Shown: positions 34,307 to 45,755 of the stretch, in pieces | Layout of the letters: each line of letters starts with the position of its first letter | Numbering within the stretch: position 1 is the first letter of the stretch | DNA from: Panorpa germanica | Lineage: Eukaryota > Arthropoda > Insecta > Mecoptera > Panorpidae | Assembly: GCA_963678705.1 (NCBI GenBank) | Contig: OY783208.1 | Span: forward strand, 24,640,207 to 24,704,206 | DNA length: 64,000 nt | Direction: 5' to 3' | Made by a program: the position numbers and the translations under genes | Notes under the pieces: generated by a model | Told to the model about the DNA's origin: nothing | What the model saw: only the letters and a program-made list of their open reading frames with translations | Databases searched by the model: none

Positions 34307-34494
34307 TTAGACAGCTTTGACTGTACCTGCAAGAGGGCCTACATAGTTGCTGGGAAAGAGTCCTGAAACTCCATTTTTCTCTCCTCGCCACCAAGCTTGC
34401 TCGTCACGTCCTGTAACACTAATTATGTCGTCCTTTTCAAAACTCAATTCGTCGTCATTTTGAGCGGTGTAAGGATACAAAGCTACAACCTTAT
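34307..34494 (-). CDS. Dap160: Dap160/intersectin, last exon only (C-terminal SH3 domain)
   Basis: The exon runs from the acceptor TATTTCAG (exon starts at 34494, codon split) to a stop at 34307-34309. It encodes one complete SH3 domain: ALYPYTAQNDDELSFEKDD, the WW pair in QAWWRGEKNG, and GLFPSNYVGPL. The TAQNDDEL and GLFPSNYV words are characteristic of the last SH3 of intersectin/Dap160, an endocytic scaffold binding dynamin. Other SH3 scaffolds are the alternative. No upstream exon was found on the minus strand between here and 64 kb, although only readily visible frames could be examined. The two LRR segmental copies begin 47 bp upstream of this exon (34541), inside what should be its intron. 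Confidence 0.75.
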
Positions 34495-35898
34495 CTGAAA
34501 TAAATAAAAACATCTATAGTAATACAGAAATGATCCTGACAACATTTTAAATAATAATATCTCGATAACGACGTGGTCAATAATGTTCATTTTTCTTTAT
34601 GACGTCTGTGACTACGATTTTTGTAACACATTAAATTTTCATGAAGTTCCTGCATTACGTTTGGAATTTAAACCAACAAATGTGTATTCTCCATAAGACC
34701 ACGTGTTCAAATTACTCAATTTTGATTTCGTTTCCAATAAAAACGGCGTGGTCGTTTTTAAATTAATTAGGCTCATAAGAATTGTACTTAATTAAAGAAC
34801 AATTAAGGATGTATGAGCGAGGGCGTGGTGTAATAGTGAATTTTACATTTGGCAACACCGCTTTTTTTGGTTAGTTTTTTCTCGGTGACATTTGAATGTT
34901 TTGTAAAGATGGATATACCTCAAAAACGTAACAAGCAAGGATTATTTTGTAAAAAACGACCACTAGAAATAGTTAATAATTTACATAGTAAAATAATAAA
35001 ACAAATGATTATAAAGTCGTCATTAATTCAAAAACGTATCTACATAAATTTGAATCACTACTATTATAATTTTGAGGTTATGTTATTAAATTATTAAAGT
35101 GTTTATAAATATTTTAATTCTATATACCATATGTGCTATTTTCTTAATTTTTGTACTTAATTTCAGCTGTTACTATCACGTAATATTTACGTAATTTTGA
35201 CAGTTCTGAACGAGGTTATATTTAAATCTTTAATTACCGTTTTTCCCGCTGTCGTGTTGTGGCGCTTATTATAGCAGTGCGACGTTGCCAATAGCGAAAA
35301 ATAATTTATTAAATATCATAATTTGAATTTCATTTCTAATTTTCTTTTCAGGATGAACGGATACATAGTATTTTTAAAATATTGACCTGTCACGCCAATA
35401 TTCACCTTTCTAATGAATAGTTTTTTTTTATACGACACAATATAGAACATACTCATATTTATTGATTTATGATCACATGTACCCATTTCTCCATAAGAGC
35501 AATGTATTTTATGTCAATTTTCAACAATTAATTTCTTTAAAATATGAACGGTTACCTACCCTGAAATTTTAATGGTAAATTCTTTGAACAGACAAATATT
35601 TGAGCCTTTAAATCGAATTTTATTTTCTCGCTTCCTTTATTCATTGTTACCAGTATATTTACTCGTCTGATTGCAGGTCGTAAAACAGACATTTTCAGAG
35701 CCTAAGTAAACAACATTCTGGAAAAGAGCAGGACCTTTTTGTCGGTTTGCAAAAACGATTAAGACATTCCAGTGATAGCGCCAGGACAATCCGATACTTT
35801 TCTACCTGATAAAACCAAAACAAATTTATCAACCCTAAAATTGAAATAATTTGCATTCCTACAAATTCAAATCTTATGTTAAAAATGTTAATCAAACA

Positions 35899-36431
35899 AT
35901 GGGCTTGTGTCCTCATTTTTTAGTGGTCGATTTTTCAATTGTTGATTGAAATTGATGTTAATAAATGTGTATTGGCGTGTCTATTTTATTAAATATCTAA
36001 ATGTTGACGGAGATATAGCAATTAAAAATTTGAATTGTAGTTTTAGCGCTAGAAATGGTCGGCCATATTTGTATGACGTGAAATGCATTTTAATGTCAGT
36101 TATTTGTTACGTAGGTCAGTGCTGTGGCAATGTTTTGTAGCTGTTGGTAGTCAAATAATCAAGTCAAGTCAAAGAATAATAAGTTTTTATTTTATTTAAC
36201 CCTGCTGAGGCAGACATAATATTGAAATTTGATTGTTCCTTGAAATAGCTGTAAATAATATTTGATATTTTGATATATAAATACATATAGCAGAGATTTA
36301 TGAGCTGTAAGGTTGGCAAAATGACTTTTTTAATTGTTAATATCTCCTAACATATAAGGAGTTCTAGTAACCCACTTTATCAATATATAGTACACTTTTA
36401 TAGAAATTAAGACATAGGACACAAGCCCATT
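35899..36431 (+). mobile_element. Family A MITE inside copy 1
   Basis: Has the left end AATGGGCTTGTGTCCTC and the right end GGACACAAGCCCATTT, with an internal deletion after GTAAGGTTGGC. The counterpart at 45756-46285 has the same deletion, so this insertion predates the duplication. Confidence 0.8.
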
Positions 36432-36801
36432 TACAAATTTTGAAAAAAAGTTAGTCATTTAACGAATAAATTGAACAAAAAATTTATTTTGGGAAAAAAA
36501 ATATATTTTTTTAGTTAGTTTATATGAAAAATTATTTGTTGTTATTTGTAAAATTAATATGGAACGAGTTAAATATTCCAATTTAAAAATGAAATTAAAA
36601 TTTGACATTAAATTCAATTCACACACAAAAGGCAGTCGTCGCTTGTGACAGGGGTAAAGTTTAGTATATTGATAAAATGGGTTACTAGAACTTCTTATAT
36701 GTTAGGAAATATTAACAATTAAAAAAGTCATTTTGTCTCTTTAATTATTAAAGGGATTCAACGTTGTACACATTCCAAGAGGTGAATCATTTCTGCAATG
36801 T

Positions 36802-36841
36802 TGCTATCTCTTTTACACAACACAGCGTAAAAGAGATAGCA
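36802..36841. repeat. Perfect 15-bp-stem hairpin, copy 1
   Basis: TGCTATCTCTTTTAC, a 10-nt loop ACAACACAGC, then GTAAAAGAGATAGCA. The stem is perfect and is preserved base for base at 46656-46695. Confidence 0.75.
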
Positions 36842-38289
36842 TATTTATGACAGTACCTGATTTCTATACCTCACAAACCTTTTCTGCAGAGGGAGTATAC
36901 TTTAATTGTTTACACCTCATTTCCTTCCCCTTCCATCGCCCTTAAAGCGGCTCAATTCCTGTCAGACATTTTTAAGCTAAGTGATAGGACCTGATTTGAA
37001 GACAACTCATTTACAGTGGAACCAGTGAACAGGACGCATCTACCTGACTTAAGGTATGTCAAACTTTGTATACATAACCTCAAATATTGAATTTCATTTG
37101 TATTGTCATAGTGCCACGTGTTTTGAAATTATCTTCGTTATTTTAAAGCTCTTATACGCCTAAGCATTTTACTTAATTAGCTATTCAACTTATTAAAAAT
37201 GTTTTAGATATAAAAAAAATACCTTAATTGCATTTTATATTTAATTAATAAATATAAAAATACGTCCTATATTATAATGTTCCAAGTGAATGTTTATATG
37301 TTTACGCGATTCGTTTGGTAGCTCGAAAATTCCAACACTTTTAGTGGCCTCAGATTTTGGAAAAACTAAAAGAAAGTTTTTTAATTTTTGCTGTATTACT
37401 TTTAATTCATATAAAAATAGAAATTTGAAAATTTGCTTGTGTATTACGCGCTATTTATTGCATCACTCTTAAAAATTTTCGGATTATTTTTAAGACAAAG
37501 TTTCTAAAGCAAATTTGAGAAACCGGTATTAAAAAAAATTAATATATTGTGCCTTAATTTCGTTTACCATACCAGTGCATTAAACCCATTTAAGACACAT
37601 TTGTGCATTAATTTTGTATGAAATTTAATAATCGAATTTTTAAAATAACATATTTATTTCATTTATTGAAAATTATTTTACGTTAATAATACATACTGTA
37701 TAAATAATGTACTGTGGAATGTAATAATATACTGTGATTTATTTTAATAATAATACAATAAATAATTTTCTTCATAATCAACAAATTAAATGCTTCATTA
37801 AATAGGTCGACTTCTTCTATAAACTCTTTCAGTCGGGGTTCAATTGTAGTTTTACTTCTTTTAACTTTATTTTTACTTCCCGTTGTTGGATATATTTCAA
37901 GAAATATCCTAGAAAAACAGTAGCAAATATTATCATTAGTAGTAAAATTAATTTAATCTAAGTTAAGTTAATAGTTCAAACCCTTGAATCAATTCCAATG
38001 TTCTTTTCACTTCGGGAGGATAGCAATACCATCAATTAAAATTGGAAAAATAACTCCAATGTTTGGAATTTCAGTGTTCATAATATGTGCTTAACGTTCT
38101 GCATTAGATGGCATGGTCTGCACATATAATAATTCTAATGGTGGTTTATTTCCATTATCTTTTCGTATAGAATCTATTTGCTCCCAACATTCAACGGCCT
38201 TTAAATATTTCTTTATGGGATCAAGCGACTGCATTTATTGACAATATATGAGAGACATACATTAGTTCAATTGTTTTTACATAAAGCAT

Positions 38290-38590
38290 ACTATTATATC
38301 TTAATATATATAAATTACGTGTCACTGTGATGTCCGCTATGGACTCCTAAACTACTTAACCGATTTTAATGAAATTTGTACACCGTGTGCAGTTTGTTGG
38401 ATAGCTTACATCTCAATTTATTTATCTTATTGCTAATTATTTGTCTATTAATTATCTGTATATGACATCGGGCGACGATGATGGCGACATCTGTTGACTA
38501 GATTGAGTAAATATTCAATAGATGGCGCTATGTAATGTAATATGACAAAAACGTTAGTCACAGCAACGCGTGGCCGGGACAGCTAGTAGT
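38290..38590 (-). mobile_element. Retroelement-like tail (RTE/SINE type), copy 1
   Basis: Reverse-strand relative of 14751-15083. It ends with CAACGCGTGGCCGGGACAGC followed by TAG. About 30 bp present in the 48310-48620 counterpart (GACCCAACTTGAAAGATAGG region) is missing here. No ORF. Confidence 0.65.
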
Positions 38591-38660
38591 TCTATAGATT
38601 TAGTATCTGTATGAAGTTCTATGAACTAAAATTACAACGGCGACTCAACGTAAGAAGGGA

Positions 38661-38744
38661 ATGAAGGGGGAAGATGGTACACCTAAAAAAACCGTGTACA
38701 GCGCCCCCTCCCCGTCCTCCCACTTCCAAGGCGGCATCGAATAA
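38661..38744 (+). other. GC-rich island with a 27-codon ORF, copy 1
   Basis: In an AT-rich neighbourhood, about 100 bp here are rich in C and G (GCGCCCCCTCCCCGTCCTCC). An ORF MKGEDGTPKKTVYSAPSPSS plus seven residues ends at TAA. The frame is open about 12 codons further upstream. The same stretch at 48693-48776 appears identical. It could be an exon remnant, a promoter island of the downstream LRR gene, or a transposon piece. I do not recognise it. Confidence 0.3.
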
Positions 38745-39567
38745 TTATCCATAATACAATTACTTTATTACTTATACATGATTGAAATTATTTATGAATT
38801 TTAGTAATGTTAGGTTAATCTGTCTTCATTTTATGTATCACATGTGTTACTGTTCGATACAGGAGAGCTAGGAGGTCAGAAATTCGAGACCTGATGTATC
38901 TCGGTTGATGCACAAAATTAGACTCCCGTTAAAATCTAAATTGGCAACATTGTATATCGTTTTGAATTATTCCGAGCAAGCAAATAAAAGACGCTATATA
39001 GCCATGTCATGTGTCCCGTAGTCCCTCATGTAACCCATTGATTCTCGGAATGTTGTGAGGGTGTAATTATGCATCTGACTCCAGATATAGTAATAATTAG
39101 TTCCATCTGATCGACGCATGTATGTTTTTGGATTAGGTCGATCTCATTATGCAAGTTGTTAGGGATGACTGATTGTAAACTTAAATAATTAAGCTTCCTT
39201 ATTTTAATATATCTAATACTGTGAAATTTTAGGAATCACATTGAAACAAGTAATTGGAATAAATCCACGTAATAAAAACCCGCCGATTACACAACTGTTC
39301 ATAATTATAATTATGAATATTATCGAATATATAAATTCAAGTTTGAATTAAATCATTATTGACTTCAAATCATACATGTAAAACAGACGTCGCTATGCGA
39401 CGGGGTAAACGCTATTTACTTTTAATAACTTCAGAATAAAATTAAAAATAATACGTCTTAATTTTATTTAATACACCCAGGTAGTAATTTTACCATTAAA
39501 TCTGTATTAAATTTAATATATATTTTTTATTTGGTCTAGACCTCGAAAGTTTAGGGTATTTTGAGGA

Positions 39568-39791
39568 ATGTCTGTTTATAATAAAAATAATGAAAAACGG
39601 TATTTTAACTTTTTAGGGTTATTATCACACTTATTCTACAAACCAAAAAATCTTTTGTGAAATTTAAAAATATTGTTAAGTATGTTAAAAATGACGGTGA
39701 AATAGACCCTGTCCAAAAATTGTACCTGGACGGTGTTGCCGAATTTGGCTCTTCTATTTATCTGAGAAATAAGAACCAAGAAAATTATTAA
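39568..39791 (+). pseudogene. Short ORF with ATP synthase coupling factor 6-like core, frameshifted (copy 1)
   Basis: The ATG frame starts MSVYNKNNEKRYFNFLGLLS but stops about 30 codons in. A second frame resumes just beyond with KNIVKYVKNDGE and then DPVQKLYLDGVAEFG, ending NQENY. The core resembles the DPIQKLFLDKIREY motif of mitochondrial ATP synthase coupling factor 6. The break shows this copy cannot make the full product. The similarity spans only about 14 residues, so the assignment is tentative. No introns or presequence are evident. Confidence 0.35.
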
Positions 39792-40026
39792 TTAGTATGA
39801 GTACAGCTACAATTGGAACTAGAGATACCAAAAATAATTGTAAATTGACAAAATGGCGCGCTTTTCAAATTCTAATTCTAAAAACAGGGTTTTTTTTAAT
39901 AGTTATTTAATGAAAAAAATACGAAATTTGTGAAATAAATCAATATTGTGAATAACATATTAAAATTTCAGACGATTCGGTTTTTCTCTTTTTCTACAAC
40001 ACCACGCCGAAAAAAGTAGTTAAAAA

Positions 40027-40250
40027 AAGATATAGTCCAAATCACGATAGTTCGGCGGTGACTTATACTTAAAACAGGTTATAAGAGCGGTATAAATCTA
40101 TAATACGATAATGAATTTTATCTTATTCGTTTCTATATACATTAGAGAAAATTGAGTGAGTCTGTGCTTTTTAGTTATATCGGCAGTTTATACCCCACAA
40201 CTTGTTTTAAGTATGAGTCGCCGCCGAACTCTCGTAATTTGAACTATATA
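40027..40250. repeat. Inverted repeat upstream of LRR gene 1
   Basis: CAAATCACGATAGTTCGGCG and ACTTATACTTAAAACAGG pair with CTTGTTTTAAGTATGAGT and CGCCGAACTCTCGTAATTTG. The same structure occurs in copy 2 at about 50030-50250. It lies about 1 kb upstream of the start codon in copy 1 and about 250 bp upstream in copy 2. Confidence 0.7.
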
Positions 40251-40411
40251 TGCTAAAACGGCTGTAGAAACGAATCTATTGTAAAAACAAAAGTCCCCCT
40301 TAACATTTTGCAGACCACCATTTTGAAAAATCTTTTTTTAACCTCATTAAACATAATAGTAGTAATCCATACCGCTAGATGTCTCTAGTCGTATTAATTC
40401 TGGTTTCTATA

Positions 40412-41178
40412 TTACTATTTATTATATTAATTGTGTGCCTTTCGGCTTTACAATCTACATTATTATATTTCTTAATGCATTTCATATAAAGTCAAAGTTA
40501 AAACTAAACTTAAACTATTCTAGACTATTACTACTTCGAATAGTACTTTCTGTTTCTTCTGTTCTTGATCCTCTCTCTTCATGTCCCCTACTCCTCCTTT
40601 ATTCACACCCTTTCCTGCTTCTCCTTACTTATTGCCTGTATCTTCATCTATCACCTCTTGCCTTCCTTGTCTCCTCTCGACAAACCCTCTATTATCTTTT
40701 CACTATCCTTCCTGCCTTCTCTCTTCGTTTTCACTTCTCCACTTATGTCTATTACAGGCATAGACGCTCTATTTTTACTATTTTATTATTGTCTCTATCT
40801 CCGTCATCCACCTCTTGTCCTCATCTCCTTTCCGCAAATCCTCTATTTTTCTGGACTGAAGTTTAACTGTTTCCTCGCTACTTCTTTCTTTCTCCTGCTT
40901 CCTTCACTGCCTCTCTTTAATAGCTGGCCAATATTCATCTCGCTCCCTACTTTTTCCTTACACTCAAACTTAACGTGCTCCAGTGTTTCGTCCTCCGTTC
41001 CGCACACTCTACACTTTCTTTCCTCACTACTTTCACAGTATCTGTTTCCTTTTTCCTCATTTCCCAATCTAAACCTTGCTGTCCTTCTTATGCTTTTTAT
41101 ATCTTTTTCTATTAGGTACTGAGGTACATTACTTCCCCAAATCCTTTTATATCTTGTATTGTATCTGGTTTCTTCCGG
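40412..41178 (-). mobile_element. 5'-truncated LINE inserted only in copy 1
   Basis: Minus-strand frame from about 41175 to 40843: RYNTRYKRIWG, SIRRTARFRLG, then the zinc motif CRVCGTEDETLEHVKFEC and a stop. This is the C-terminal end of a non-LTR retrotransposon ORF2. The 3' region ends in an AATAATA-type tail at the left. GGTTTCTATAT occurs at both borders (near 40401 and 41179) and once in the empty site of copy 2, so it is a target duplication of about 11 bp. The CT-rich plus-strand ORFs here are shadows. Confidence 0.85.
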
Positions 41179-41264
41179 TTTCTATATATTGACTTTAAAG
41201 TAATTTTTGTTTCTAGGTGAATCTCTTCTGTTGAAATAGTTTTCCAACTTATTAATTCGTCGTC

Positions 41265-43397
41265 ATGTTAATCACAGAATTAGACACTTACTGCATGGAG
41301 CACTTGGTGTCCTTCTTGGACAAGCCAGATGTCTTAGAGTTCAGCAAAGTTGGCCTGGATCAGGAAGCCACAGATGCCTACTGGCGAAAAACAACTGTGA
41401 TACGATTTAGCGAATGTATGACGGTAGATGACAAGCTCCTGCAATATTTGCGGTTGTGTCCTTCCCTTAAAGAATTGGTCATACGTTGTTCCATGAGTGT
41501 CCCCATGACGCACTCACTCCTAAACACGATTGGTCTTCATTCTCGCGCTCTGGAAACACTGGACATCTCCGAGATAAACCTGACATCTTACAAAACAAGT
41601 TTTCTAAGCTCCTGCCCACAGTTGAAGTCTTTAAGTGTTCGTATTCCATTCTTTTACCTGAAAACACCTTCGCGTGGATTATTCCACCCAGAAACCCAGC
41701 TGGAACACCTATCCGTGGATGGATATGTAAAAAGATGGAGAGGACAAGCGAATAATGTGACTACGAGTCTGTTCTTTTTATCAGATGTTGCTGCAACGCA
41801 AAGATCTTTGAAATCTTTAACGATTGATACCATCGATGAAGACATCGTTGGTGAGATCTTTGCCAACAACCCACACCTTGAGGTCGTGACCGTGACAGGG
41901 AACGACAGGGTAGACATGAGATGTCTACTCCAATTACCGAAGACCCTGAAACATTTGCGTGTGCTCCATTGTGGTAGAATGGCCACAACCACATTAATAG
42001 AGTTTTTCCGAGGTTGGCATCTCGATTCCTTTACCATGGACGCTGTCTTGATAGATCTCTACCCAAATATAATGGCTGAACTGCCACCCTTAAGACGCCT
42101 AGAAATAAAGTTCTGTTTCTATCCTTTCTGGCCTTCCTTGGGCTCCTTAAGGAATCTAAGGCACTTACGAAGTCTCAGTTTGACAAATTTTACGAACACC
42201 CATAATGCCGGACTTACGCTGATATTCCGCAGCTGTGTCAACGTGGCCTCCCTTATTATCGATGGAAAACGCATGAGTTTTAGCCCAGATTTGTTTAAAA
42301 TAATTGCGGAAATGCCAAAGCTAAAGGACATTAGAATCGGGCATGACAGGAGAGATACGGATTACACGGCATTGATGCGTTGGCTCTCAACTAGCAAGAC
42401 TTTGGCGTCAGTAAATTTAAGATGGTTCAAAGGTTTGGAGACCAAAGATATCCTAATGCTGATCCAGGGTTCCAGCATTTTAGAGGTGAGTTTTAAAACT
42501 ATCATTTTAATTATTTCCTATAGATTAACAGTGTGTCCAAAATGTGTGCGAGAGAGAAAGGTATATGTTCTTATTTGTGCTCTATGCGCATGCGTCGAAA
42601 GTGACAGCTGTCTAGATATAATAAATATTAAATATATAAAGAAATTATATTTCTTTAGTTGGTACAAAGCTCGTCTGTCGGTAAAACAGTGACCGTTCAG
42701 TGAAAAGATATACTCATGAACGCCATAGATGTCGCTGTATTTATATTTATACATATCTACATTATTCTACATCAATATAATGTCATATTTAACAACTGTC
42801 ACGTATTATATCTAGACAGCTGTGACTTGACAACTGTCACTTTCGACGCATGCGCATAGAGAACAAATAAGAACAAATATACCTTTCTCTCTCTATAAGC
42901 CTACATATTACGTCATACAAATATGGCCGACCATTTCTAGAGCTAAAACTACAATTCCAGTTTTTAATTGCTATATCTCTGTCAACATTTAGATATTTAA
43001 TAAAATAGACACGCCAATACACATTTATTAACATCAATTGGAAAATCGACCACTAAGAAATGAGGATACAAGCCCCTTGCTCTAAATAACTGGTATTTTT
43101 TTTTGCAGAATTTGGAGCTAAGTGGAAACACACTAGAACCAGATTTAGTCCTGAAAATAATCGAAGTTCTGACGCAACAAAAAAACAGGACGAATATTTT
43201 AGACGTAACGTTCCATGAAGTTGAATTTCATAAAGAGGTTTGTACTAACAACTTTAATAACATTTTTAAAATACATAAACTAACATATTGCCCCTGGAGG
43301 TTATGTGACATCTTTAACATTGTTTTAATTTCTAATAATTTTGCAGGACATTCCAAAAGGAAGCTGTCATCCTCTACTGCGGGTGCAATTTAAATAG
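41265..43397 (+). CDS. F-box-like/LRR protein, paralogue 1
   Basis: Three exons, 41265-42485, 43109-43237 and 43347-43397, all phase 0, giving 466 aa. Residues about 1-30 (ITELDTYCMEHLVSFLDKPD) look like a weak F-box, the Skp1-binding motif of SCF ubiquitin ligases. The rest is a run of about a dozen LxxLxL leucine-rich repeats: LKELVI, LETLDIS, LKSLSV, LEHLSV, LKSLTID, LKHLRV, LRRLEIK, LRSLSL, LKDIRI, and LELSGNTL in exon 2. By family analogy it would be a substrate receptor; the target is unknown. The ATG at 41265 is followed at once by the F-box. A TTTGTTTCTAG acceptor at about 41217 suggests a spliced leader exon. Failure to splice intron 1 would add 68 codons from family B sequence before a stop. 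The paralogue is at 50490. The protein family is insect-typical but I cannot name an orthologue. Confidence 0.85.
42527..43074. repeat. Family B foldback plus inverted family A fragment in LRR1 intron 1
   Basis: 42527-42900 is family B, with arms GAGAGAAAGGTATATGTTC and ACCTTTCTCTCTCTATAAG and an internal GACATCTATGGCG-complement block. 42905-43074 is the left part of family A in reverse, ending AATGAGGATACAAGCCCC. Both are present at the same places in copy 2. Confidence 0.8.
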
Positions 43398-43434
43398 ACT
43401 TCAATAGTTTTTAACTCTTATATATAATTGGCAA

Positions 43435-43440
43435 AATAAA
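43435..43440 (+). terminator. Poly(A) signal of LRR gene 1
   Basis: AATAAA lies 37 nt downstream of the stop codon. The same spacing occurs in copy 2, at 52669-52674. Confidence 0.6.
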
Positions 43441-43561
43441 TTAATTAGAAATACATCTAGGGTTTTATTTTTAATTTAATCATATTTTCGATAATGTTTT
43501 TTGACGACACAGTTAATATATAATTACTTCTATAATTACTACATGATAAAATAACATTTAA

Positions 43562-44387
43562 AGAATACTTTGTGAAATTTTCATAAATAAATATCAAGAA
43601 ATGAGCCATTGACAGCGAATCTCCGATGACGTCACAAAAAAAGTAACTCATAACTCATCACTGGATTATTTGAAATCAAAAAACCAAAATGATTTCATTA
43701 GTTGATAAGTTCCTGCAGGACACCCTGTCGAGTTTTTTAATTGAGTTATGTCCGCTACACTTTAAATTGATAAACTGTTTAATTAAATTTCCTTAATCTT
43801 TGCTATTTTGGCTTTTTTGCAATTTTTTCTCAATTCATAGGCTTTTTCTTAGAAATCTAGTTATTCTTTTCAATTTCTTTGATGCAGTTATGTTCGCTAT
43901 GCTCTAAAATAGAAAATAACATCATTAGATTTTAAATACCTACGCAATTCTGGCTTTTATGCAAGCTTTTTTTATTTTCATAGATATGTTTAAAAAAAGA
44001 TTAAAATCCTATATTATAATGTTCCAAGTGAAAGTTTATATGTTCACGCGATTCGTATAATGGCGTAATATTTCTTCCGTCTTCAATTAATTGTTAGGTT
44101 TAGTCTGCAAATATTGTCAGAAAATAATAGCAAAATACATGACTTTCTAGTTTTGTGTTATTTAGAAATGTTGGACTTTGTAAGGTTCTAAAAAAACCAA
44201 GAAAACGTAAATTAGGTTCTATCAAATCAAATCAGGAGCTGTGAATTTTTATCCTGTCTACAGAAAAACAGAAAATTACATTTTTCCCCTGGAACATAAA
44301 AATAAAAACAACAATTTCATTTTCAATACAAGTTTCTTTATTTTTCGTTTTGTAAAAATGATTGTAGCAAAGGTTAGTTCAAATATC
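43562..44387. other. Spacer between the two segmental copies
   Basis: Starts within an inverted family C copy (43480-43730, last landmark GATAAGTTCCTGCAGGACAC). It then carries a family J-like fragment with GATGCAGTTATGTTCGCTAT (near 43882) and the CTATATTATAATGTTCCAAG end (near 44010). No gene. It meets copy 2 at 44388. Confidence 0.6.
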
Positions 44388-45755
44388 AACATTTTAAATA
44401 ATAATATCTTGATAACGACGTGGTCAATAATGTTCATTTTTCTTTATGAGGTCTGTGACTACGATTTTTATAACATATCAAATTTTCATGAAGTTCCTGC
44501 ATTACGTTTGGAATTTAAACCAACAAATGTGTATTCTCCATAAGAGCCCGTGTTCTAATTACTCAATTTTGATTTCGTTTCCAATAAAAACGGCGTGGTC
44601 ATTTTTAAAATAATTAGGCTCATAAGAATTGTATTTAATCCAAGAATAATTAAGGATGTATGAGCGAGGGCGTGGTGTAATAGTGAATTTTACATTTGAC
44701 AACACCGCTTTTTTTGGTTAGTTTTTTCCCGGTGACATTTGAATGTTTTGTAAAGATGGATATACCTCAAAAACGTAACAAGCAAGGATTATTTTGTAAA
44801 AAACGACCACTAGAAATAGATAATAATTAACATAGTAAAATAAAAAAACAAATGATTATAAAGTCGTCATTAATTCAAAACGTATCTACATAAATTTGAA
44901 TCACTACTATTATAATTTTTAGGTTATGTTATTAAATTATTAAATTATTAAAGTGTTTATAAATATTTTAATTCTATATACCATATGTGCTATTTTCTTA
45001 ATTTTTGTACTTAATTTTAGCTGTTACTATCACGTAATATTTACGTAATTTTGACAGTTCTGAACGAGGTTATATTTAAATCTTTAATTACCGTTTTTCC
45101 CGCTGTCGTGTTGTGGCGCTTATTATAGCAGTGCGACGTTGCCAATGGCGAAAAATAATTTATTAAATATCATAATTTGAATTTAATTTCTAATTTTCTT
45201 TTCAGGATGAACGGATACATAGTATTTTTAAAATATTGACCTGTCACGCCAATATTCACCTTTCTAATGAATAGTTTTTTTTTATACGACACAATATAGA
45301 ACATACTCATATTTATTGATTTATGATCACATGTACCCATTTCTCCATAAGAGCAATGTATTTTATGTCAATTTTCAACAATTCATTTCTTTAAAATATA
45401 AACGGTTACCTACCCTGAAATTTTAATGGTAAATTCTTTGAACAGACAAATATTTGAGCCTTTAAATCGAATTTTATTTTCTCGCTTATTTTCTTAATTG
45501 GTACCAGTATATTTACTCGTTTGATTGCAGGTCGTAAAACAGACATTTTCAGAGCCTAAGTAAACAACATTCTGGAAAAGAGCAGGACCTTTTTGTCGGT
45601 TTGCAAAAACGATTAAGACATTCCAGGGATAGCGCCAGGACAACCCGACACTTTTCTACCTGATAAAACCAAAACAAATTTATCAACCCTAAAACTGAAA
45701 TAATTTGCATTCCTACAAATTCAAATCTTATGTTAAAAATGTTAATCAAACAATA

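Larger units (their letters stand above)
34541..43561 (+). repeat. Segmental duplication, copy 1
   Basis: About 9.0 kb, colinear and nearly identical with 44388-52797 apart from small changes, one LINE insertion (40412-41178), and a minisatellite that is single here but fourfold in the other copy. It contains a family A MITE, family K fragments, a retroelement tail, a short decayed ORF and an F-box-like/LRR gene. The left boundary is AACATTTTAAATAATAATAT. Homology on the right ends in family C at about 43561. Confidence 0.9.

Noticed and set aside
34909-35097. ORF beginning MDIPQKRNKQG in segmental copy 1
   Set aside because: The counterpart in copy 2 (44756 onward) stops after about 24 codons, and no similarity was recognised. 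Probably chance or an old relic.
35695-35916. 73-codon minus-strand ORF, also at 45549-45770
   Set aside because: Present in both copies only because of the duplication. No domain, no splice context and ordinary composition.
40435-41122. Three overlapping plus-strand ORFs up to 185 codons, rich in Ser, Leu and Phe
   Set aside because: They are the antisense of the LINE fragment, whose minus-strand frame has the CxxC...HxxxxC zinc motif and RFRLG core. The plus-strand composition is what the complement of that sequence gives.
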